Positions 16,675 to 21,012 of a stretch of DNA of 21,012 bases are shown in pieces. Origin of the DNA: Oligoflexales bacterium (GTDB lineage: Bacteria; Bdellovibrionota; Oligoflexia; Oligoflexales; Oligoflexaceae); NCBI GenBank assembly GCA_015232735.1, contig JADFZC010000010.1, positions 1 to 21,012 on the forward strand, in the 5' to 3' direction. The first letter of the stretch is position 1. Every line of letters begins with the position of its first letter. The notes below the pieces were generated by a model that saw only the letters and a list, made by a program, of their open reading frames with translations, had not been told where the DNA came from and made no database searches. A program made the translations under genes and the position numbers.

Positions 16675-17683
16675 CCGCCTCATCTGCACGGCTTTCCTTT
16701 TGCTGCGGATTGTTTGTCATCATAAAAGCCTTTGTAATATTTTCAAGACTCGATTTTGTCAAAAAGCCCGCTTCATGCAGCTGAATAAGAAAATTTCTGG
16801 CCCATTTCAGATTTTGCGTTCCAGAGCTGCCAGTGAAAAGGGTTTTAATTCTTGCCCTGGCTTTTTCTTTTGTATCAGCCGAGGTTGATGTGGCCCCCTT
16901 TCTTTCAATGACGTCATGATAGTCGATTGAGGCCCTTCCTGTATCTATCATCCTCTTGAGCCAGGGTTCCAAAATGTTGGATCCAGGCAGTTCCCCCTTC
17001 CTGGCGAGTTTTATAGCCCATGTGGCATTGAAAAGGCTGGGATGGCTTCGGATCATTTTCTTGCTGGCATCAGAGATCTTCGTCAATCTTCTATACCAGC
17101 CTACTGTTCTGGGATTAACGCCGACTCTTCGCGCAATTTCCTGATCCGATTCCCCCAGATTTGAAGTTTCCTGGTATGCCTCGGCAAGATCAAGATAGAA
17201 AACATCATCTGAAAGGTTGGCATTTATGCTATGGTAGAGTTCCTCTTTTGCGGAGTCAAAAGACATTATGGTGCATTCTATCTGTTTCCAGCCCAATTTT
17301 CTTGCTGCGAGGATTCTTCGATGCCCGTTTTTGCAGATTAGCAGATGATTCTTTCCATGCTGTTTAATACACAGGGTCGGATATTGGATGAGACCATCCT
17401 CCTTAAGCGATTCCGCCAGAGAGGAAAGGGTGTCGTCATTGTATGATTTGCGAATGTTTTCTGTGAGGTCTATCAGGTGGATGGGAATATTCTGTATAGT
17501 GCGGCCATTTTTTTTGATCTGTTCCAGAAGGCTTTTTGTGACCTCCCTTGAAAGAAAGGCAGGAGGTGTCTCATCACATGATTTGACTGATGGAGAGCTT
17601 TTTTTTGTGGATGAAATTTCCTCAGCAGCGCCTTTTACCATGTTTTTAAGATGTGATTTTGCGGAATTCTTTATTGAAACCAT
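16655..17683 (-). CDS. parB: ParB-family partition protein, plasmid type
   Basis: A 342-residue ParB homologue that should bind centromere-like sites and work with the adjacent ParA. Residues 1-60 are a charged, low-complexity linker; 65-155 form the ParB N-terminal domain with ICKNGHRRILAARKLG at 116-131 (GHRR in place of the chromosomal GERR); 178-200 form a helix-turn-helix (DQEIARRVGVNPRTVGWYRR). GGGGG precedes the ATG, and parA ends 15 bp upstream, so the genes form an operon. The last six residues (VEYSSP) and the stop are encoded within an IS200/IS605-type right end, so the native C-terminus was probably replaced by the insertion. The divergent GHRR box and unusual position fit a plasmid or integrative-element system rather than the chromosomal parABS. 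Confidence 0.85.
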   Translation of the reverse strand: MVSIKNSAKSHLKNMVKGAAEEISSTKKSSPSVKSCDETPPAFLSREVTKSLLEQIKKNGRTIQNIPIHLIDLTENIRKSYNDDTLSSLAESLKEDGLIQYPTLCIKQHGKNHLLICKNGHRRILAARKLGWKQIECTIMSFDSAKEELYHSINANLSDDVFYLDLAEAYQETSNLGESDQEIARRVGVNPRTVGWYRRLTKISDASKKMIRSHPSLFNATWAIKLARKGELPGSNILEPWLKRMIDTGRASIDYHDVIERKGATSTSADTKEKARARIKTLFTGSSGTQNLKWARNFLIQLHEAGFLTKSSLENITKAFMMTNNPQQKESRADEAVEYSSP

Positions 17684-17698
17684 AATTAATGCCCCCTG

Positions 17699-18616
17699 TC
17701 AAAAATTGATTCTTTCAGCGGTCTGATCCTTTATTTCAAAAATCTCCCTGCTTTCATTTATGATATGATCTTTGCTGATTCCGATTACGCTGAGTTTCGG
17801 CCTTTTGATTTTTGTTTTGGTATGGCTGCCGAGAAATTTGAGAATCTGTTTTACCATATTCAAATAATCCTCTTTCAAGTTGCCTGAATTTGAAAGAGCT
17901 GATGCCGGACAGCAGTGGAGGCTCCCTGTTCCAATGGCATTCGATGCTTTTATGCCTCCTTTGAATACAGGAATATTTGCGTTTTTCAGGTGCCTTGTGA
18001 TGAACTTCATATAGGTTTCATGTGCTGGGCTTTTCTTTATGCAGGAAAACAGGACTCCCATGCAGTTGAGATCAGGATTTTCCGCTTCATAGATCTCCTC
18101 GCATTCAGCTATAAGGTCGACAAATCCGTCATAACTGTCTGGTTCAGGAAAACTCGGTATCAAAAACCAGTTCGATGCGGCAAGAGCGGATTGAAGCAAA
18201 ATGTTGATTTGCGGTTTTGTGTCAATGAGCACAAAATCAAAGTCTTTTTCAACTCCAAGAAGCAGTTTTTTGAAAAGCTTGAAACCTCTTGCAGATTGGC
18301 TGAAGGAAAGCTGTGCTCCTTTTAATTCCTTGGTCGCTGGAACAGTCCAGATATTCTGGTACGGACTTTTGACAAGAACATCTTGATATCCTTTCTTATT
18401 ATTGAGAGCATACCAGAGCGTTTCGTATTCTCTGTCGAACAGGCCCCTGATGCCAAGAGCTTTTGTTGCGTTTCCCTGATCGTCCGAATCAATAACCAAA
18501 ACCTTTTTGTTGAAGTTGTGGGCCAGCAAATATGCGATATTGACTGTGGCTGTAGTTTTTCCCACTCCGCCTTTGATATTTGCCAGAGTTATTATGTGAC
18601 ACGACGGTTTTCGCAC
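17699..18616 (-). CDS. parA: ParA-family partition ATPase
   Basis: A deviant Walker-type ATPase of 305 residues that positions DNA by dynamic binding to the nucleoid. Seen: Walker A KGGVGKTT at 15-22 with the signature lysine, Walker A' VIDSDDQGNAT at 41-51, and Walker B FDFVLIDTKP at 126-135. There is no N-terminal helix-turn-helix, so it is the short (Soj/type Ib-like) form. The start is GTG 18616, with a perfect AGGAGG 7 nt upstream. It is followed 15 bp later by parB. The C-terminal 40 residues (from about 265) are lysine-rich and not part of the ATPase fold. A palindrome at 18806-18820 upstream could be its operator or centromere site. Confidence 0.92.
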   Translation of the reverse strand: MRKPSCHIITLANIKGGVGKTTATVNIAYLLAHNFNKKVLVIDSDDQGNATKALGIRGLFDREYETLWYALNNKKGYQDVLVKSPYQNIWTVPATKELKGAQLSFSQSARGFKLFKKLLLGVEKDFDFVLIDTKPQINILLQSALAASNWFLIPSFPEPDSYDGFVDLIAECEEIYEAENPDLNCMGVLFSCIKKSPAHETYMKFITRHLKNANIPVFKGGIKASNAIGTGSLHCCPASALSNSGNLKEDYLNMVKQILKFLGSHTKTKIKRPKLSVIGISKDHIINESREIFEIKDQTAERINF

Positions 18617-18805
18617 GATTTTTCCTCCTGGTGTGAAAAAAAATTTTTCAATATAACCGGAAAAACCTCATCGATTTTTCACTGTTCCAAAACGGCAATG
18701 CAAAAAAATATCTGGGAAACAATAGTAAGGATACCGATTTTGGTTTTGGGATACAATTTAAATTTGCATTATTGCTGGTCAAGATAAATCAGAATTGCCT
18801 TTAGG

Positions 18806-18820
18806 TGTACATTATGTACA
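18806..18820. promoter_or_regulatory. 15-bp palindrome upstream of parAB
   Basis: TGTACATTATGTACA is a perfect inverted repeat around a central T, 190 bp before the parA start and 31 bp after the CAP-gene stop. It is a candidate operator or parS-like site. It is not the common chromosomal parS sequence. Confidence 0.35.
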
Positions 18821-18851
18821 AAAAAATCGGTCTGAAGGCTTGGGAGTCCGC

Positions 18852-19625
18852 TCAGTTTGAGCTGAAGATCTGAGTGGCTACACATACGGTGTTAATACAC
18901 GAGACGCCAACGCCAATGCTTTTGAAGGAGCCGAGCAGGTTTTCGCGATGCCCCTCTGTGCTTCTTTTCCAGTCTTCAACGAGTGACTGGGCGACGGCAT
19001 TTATGGTGTCATTTATGTTAAAGCTGGCTTTAGCGATATTTTCGGCTGAGAGGGATGGAGGCGCCTTGTTTGGAAATCTGTTCGAGTAGACCTGGGCTCT
19101 TGCCTGAGGAAATCCATTATGGCTGATGGATGTCGGGGTGCATTTTGCTGACCAGTCCCTTGCAACGTATCCAATCTCATAGTTGGTGGTGTATGGAGGC
19201 AGGGAATTGCTGGCCCTAAAAATGTTGGTAAAATTTACAATCGCCATTTCAATCCCGCATATTGTCTTGTTTGTGTCTATGCAAGGGACAGGGATTTCTT
19301 TCTTTGGCTGGGCTGTATTTTTTGGTGTCGCGGTTTGAGCTGTTTTTGGTTGAGCCGCACCTGTGCCGCTCTTTTCTTTTTCAGCTTCCGAGTCACTTTT
19401 TGATGGCACTTCCGGGATTCCTAGGTCGGCCGGATCAAGGTCGGTCAACTGATTTCCATTGTCGCTATCATAGGTCGAAGCTTCCTCGGATTGTTTAGCA
19501 GTTTCGGGGTTACCGGCAGTTTCCATATTATACTGTTTCTTCGAGCAGCCATGCAGAGGGGAAAGCACCGCTATAACTGCCAGTAGTGGCAGTCCAAAAT
19601 TGGCTTTTTTCATCCACACGCCCAT
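18852..19625 (-). CDS. CAP-domain (SCP/YkwD-like) lipoprotein
   Basis: The 257-residue product has a lipoprotein signal peptide with lipobox LHGC (Cys27), a proline/threonine/alanine/lysine-rich linker (about residues 30-115), and a C-terminal CAP domain (about 125-257). The CAP signatures are ISHNGF (His169), SAENIA (Glu195), TEGHRENLLG (His226) and IGVGVSC, so the cation-binding His/Glu/His set is present. Cys pairs 115/123 and 243/248 could form disulfides. It should be anchored to an envelope membrane facing the periplasm or cell exterior. Bacterial CAP proteins have no settled function. ATG 19625 has AGAAGG 5 nt upstream; ATG 19613 (MKKANF) is an equally natural signal-peptide start. Confidence 0.87.
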   Translation of the reverse strand: MGVWMKKANFGLPLLAVIAVLSPLHGCSKKQYNMETAGNPETAKQSEEASTYDSDNGNQLTDLDPADLGIPEVPSKSDSEAEKEKSGTGAAQPKTAQTATPKNTAQPKKEIPVPCIDTNKTICGIEMAIVNFTNIFRASNSLPPYTTNYEIGYVARDWSAKCTPTSISHNGFPQARAQVYSNRFPNKAPPSLSAENIAKASFNINDTINAVAQSLVEDWKRSTEGHRENLLGSFKSIGVGVSCINTVCVATQIFSSN

Positions 19626-19763
19626 TTGTACCTTCTGCTTTTACTGTGAAAGGGAAACCTTGCATTCATTCCAATGAAGACATGCAAAAAGTGTGACAAT
19701 TATAACTTGCTGATAGTTGTGCCTTATTTTGGGTAAGTGTCATATTGATGGTCAAAATTGTCA

Positions 19764-19792
19764 ATAAAAGCGGCAAAATGGCCCCTTGTCAA
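19764..19792 (-). promoter_or_regulatory. Candidate sigma-70 promoter for the CAP gene
   Basis: On the minus strand TTGACA (19792-19787) and TTTTAT (19769-19764) are separated by 17 nt, 138 bp before the CAP-gene start. The -35 is perfect and the -10 matches 4 of 6. A second TTGACA lies at 19764-19759 with a poorer -10. Confidence 0.4.
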
Positions 19793-19800
19793 TAAGGCAA

Positions 19801-20253
19801 TCAAAGAGGTGGTTCTCCTGCCTCCTTTTGGGATTGCTCTTCTGCTTTTTTCTGCCAGTATTTGGCCTTTTCGGGATTTTTTTCCACTCCCCTGCCAACG
19901 CTGTAGATAACTCCCATTACGATCTGGGCTTGCTTGTCGCCTTGTTCAGCGGATTTTCCATACCAGTATAAAGCTTTCTCATTGCTCTTTTCAGTACCAA
20001 GTCCATTGGCATAGGCGAAACCCAGATTAAATTGGGCATCCTTGTTGCCCAGTTCGGAAGCTTTGAGATATTTTTGGAAGGCCTGATCGAATTTTTTCTC
20101 GGATTCCAGGGCAACTGCTTCCTGCAGGTATACATTTACCCTGTATTCCTTATATTGTTTCCACAAATACGCCAAAACCGGAACGAGCAGCACCAATATT
20201 AAAACTGAAATCCAGACGATATTTTTCGATTTTTTTGAAACTCCATTTTCCAT
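19801..20253 (-). CDS. Sel1-like repeat membrane protein
   Basis: A 150-residue protein with one N-terminal transmembrane helix (about 12-30), a short coil, then Sel1-like repeats: partial at about 52-71 (FDQAFQKYLKASELGNKDAQ) and two clear repeats at 72-107 (FNLGFAYANGLG...KALYWYGKSAEQGDKQAQ) and 108-142 (MGVIYSVGRGV...KAKYWQKKAEEQ). SLR domains mediate protein-protein contacts. The N-in signal-anchor places the repeats in the periplasm. AAAGGGA 7 nt ahead of the ATG supports the start. The CAP-domain gene follows 175 bp downstream and has its own candidate promoter. Function unknown. Confidence 0.85.
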   Translation of the reverse strand: MENGVSKKSKNIVWISVLILVLLVPVLAYLWKQYKEYRVNVYLQEAVALESEKKFDQAFQKYLKASELGNKDAQFNLGFAYANGLGTEKSNEKALYWYGKSAEQGDKQAQIVMGVIYSVGRGVEKNPEKAKYWQKKAEEQSQKEAGEPPL

Positions 20254-20910
20254 TTTAAATCCCTTTACTATTTTGAGTTCAATTACCTTATGTCTATGGT
20301 AACGGTATTTCTATTATTACTGTTTTTTAGTTTCTTGAAAACCAGCGTATCGTTTTTATATCGGATATTTGGAAGACGAAGTAAAATCCAAACCAAAAAA
20401 AGACAATGATTTCGAGGGTATTCTGCCAAACAAAAACCGCTCAATACTATGCGGCTTTTCTATTTTGATCTTGTGCTGGCGAAGTGTTGATGAATCCTAT
20501 GGGTATCCAGTATAATCTGCAACAGCATTTCCATCGATATTTTTTGGATTTGTCATCATGGCTGTGACTTTATTCTATGACTTCGGTACAAATGGCGGTG
20601 GTAATAGCAAACGTTTATTTGGGGTACTTATAAGCATTTTGGGAAAATGTGTCGGTCTGATTCTCAAAATTACAGTCATAAAAAAAGTACTCATAAAATA
20701 GAGAACACCCAAATCTCTGTTATGAAGCTCTTGTCCCAGACTGTTTCTGAGCATCAGACTCGATGAATAGATCAGACCAAATTAAAAATATTGCATCATT
20801 TTGGCACTAATATGAGATTTTTTTGGTTGTCTTATCCTGCAATCGATGCAATCTGGCGGGCTTTGGAAGAGTATTGCGTGAGATAACGGGCTGTCATCAA
20901 GTTTAAGGAA
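20254..20910. other. Gene-free AT-rich stretch
   Basis: No open frame of useful length with a ribosome-binding site is visible on either strand. It holds a terminator-like hairpin at 20437-20454 and leads into IS200/IS605-type ends at 20911. No similarity to tnpA or tnpB was seen in the 200 bp before those ends. Confidence 0.6.
20437..20454 (-). terminator. Terminator-like hairpin
   Basis: On the minus strand CCGC/GCGG forms a short stem around a 10-nt loop and is followed directly by TTTTTGTTT, with AAAA before it. It would end transcripts arriving from the right of the window before the Sel1 gene. The plus strand also has a T-rich tail. The stem is short. Confidence 0.4.
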
Positions 20911-20939
20911 ACCTCGTCCTTCAGGGCGAGGTAGTTCAA
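20911..20939 (+). mobile_element. IS200/IS605-type end, copy B (solo or non-autonomous)
   Basis: ACCTCGTCC and GGGCGAGGT form a 9-bp stem (one G-T pair) with a TTCA loop, then AGT and TCAA. The architecture is that of copy A, which follows a real tnpB remnant. No transposase coding is seen next to this copy. Confidence 0.6.
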
Positions 20940-20948
20940 GCTAACCAA

Positions 20949-20979
20949 AATCAGGAGAGGTTTAAAGCCTCTCCTGATT
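20949..20979. repeat. Perfect 12-bp hairpin between two IS-type ends
   Basis: AATCAGGAGAGG pairs perfectly with CCTCTCCTGATT around a 7-nt loop (TTTAAAG). It lies between copies B and C. It lacks the TTCA loop and TCAA, and no T run follows, so it is neither a third end nor a clear intrinsic terminator. Confidence 0.55.
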
Positions 20980-20983
20980 CGAC

Positions 20984-21012
20984 ACCCGGTCCTTCAGGGC
21001 CGGGTTTATCAA
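20984..21012 (+). mobile_element. IS200/IS605-type end, copy C (at window edge)
   Basis: ACCCGGTCC and GGGCCGGGT form a 9-bp stem (one G-T pair at the same place as in copy B) with a TTCA loop, then TTA and TCAA at the last bases of the window. The stem differs from copy B but the layout is identical. Confidence 0.55.

Noticed and set aside
20904..21012. Possible CRISPR array from the repeated CCTTCAGGG at the window end
   Set aside because: Only two copies share this 9-mer, each as the loop of a different stem followed by TCAA; there is no repeat-spacer periodicity. IS200/IS605-type ends explain it.

Overview
The window looks like chromosomal DNA from a Gram-negative, moderate-GC bacterium, most probably a Desulfobacterota (Deltaproteobacteria) member. 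The reasons are a SahR-type ArsR/methyltransferase fusion heading metK and ahcY, a PBP4-type dacB, a lipoprotein signal, and short structured intergenic repeats. The lineage is inference from gene content, not from a marker gene.

Layout. Positions 1-1599 (minus) hold the start of an unidentified gene and dacB. Positions 1600-2081 hold two different small repeats; the second is flanked by an 11-bp direct duplication and abuts the start of pgpA. Positions 2088-6278 (plus) hold pgpA, then sahR-metK-ahcY, a methionine-cycle operon with a perfect 20-bp palindrome in the end of pgpA as probable SahR operator. Positions 6311-7981 hold a divergent pair, a site-2-protease-like M50 peptidase (minus) and trxB (plus). 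Positions 7989-11796 (minus) run sucC-sucD-[structured repeat]-macrodomain gene-murB. A UDP-glucuronate decarboxylase-like gene (plus) follows, then a 444-bp gap rich in hairpins, then a large secreted helical-repeat protein of unknown function (minus). The rest is accessory: a tnpB 3' remnant with an IS200/IS605-type right end, a plasmid-type parA-parB pair, a CAP-domain lipoprotein, a Sel1-repeat membrane protein, a 640-bp gene-free stretch, and two more IS200/IS605-type ends at the window edge.

How the genes work together. MetK makes SAM, AhcY removes the inhibitory product SAH, and SahR probably senses SAH and represses the set. DacB and MurB belong to peptidoglycan turnover and precursor synthesis, PgpA to phospholipid synthesis, SucCD to the TCA cycle, TrxB to thiol redox. 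The macrodomain gene and murB share a TGATG stop/start junction and are probably translationally coupled.

Most notable: (i) the SahR-operator candidate inside pgpA codons; (ii) two copies of a ~125-bp repeat whose arms differ between copies but stay self-complementary, one supplying the sucD stop codon; (iii) a MITE-like insertion that duplicated the pgpA ribosome-binding site; (iv) three IS200/IS605-type ends with one architecture (about 9-bp stem, TTCA tetraloop, 3-4 nt, TCAA), one of which encodes the last codons of parB. I see no CRISPR array, no tRNA or rRNA gene, and no complete recognisable novel defence system.
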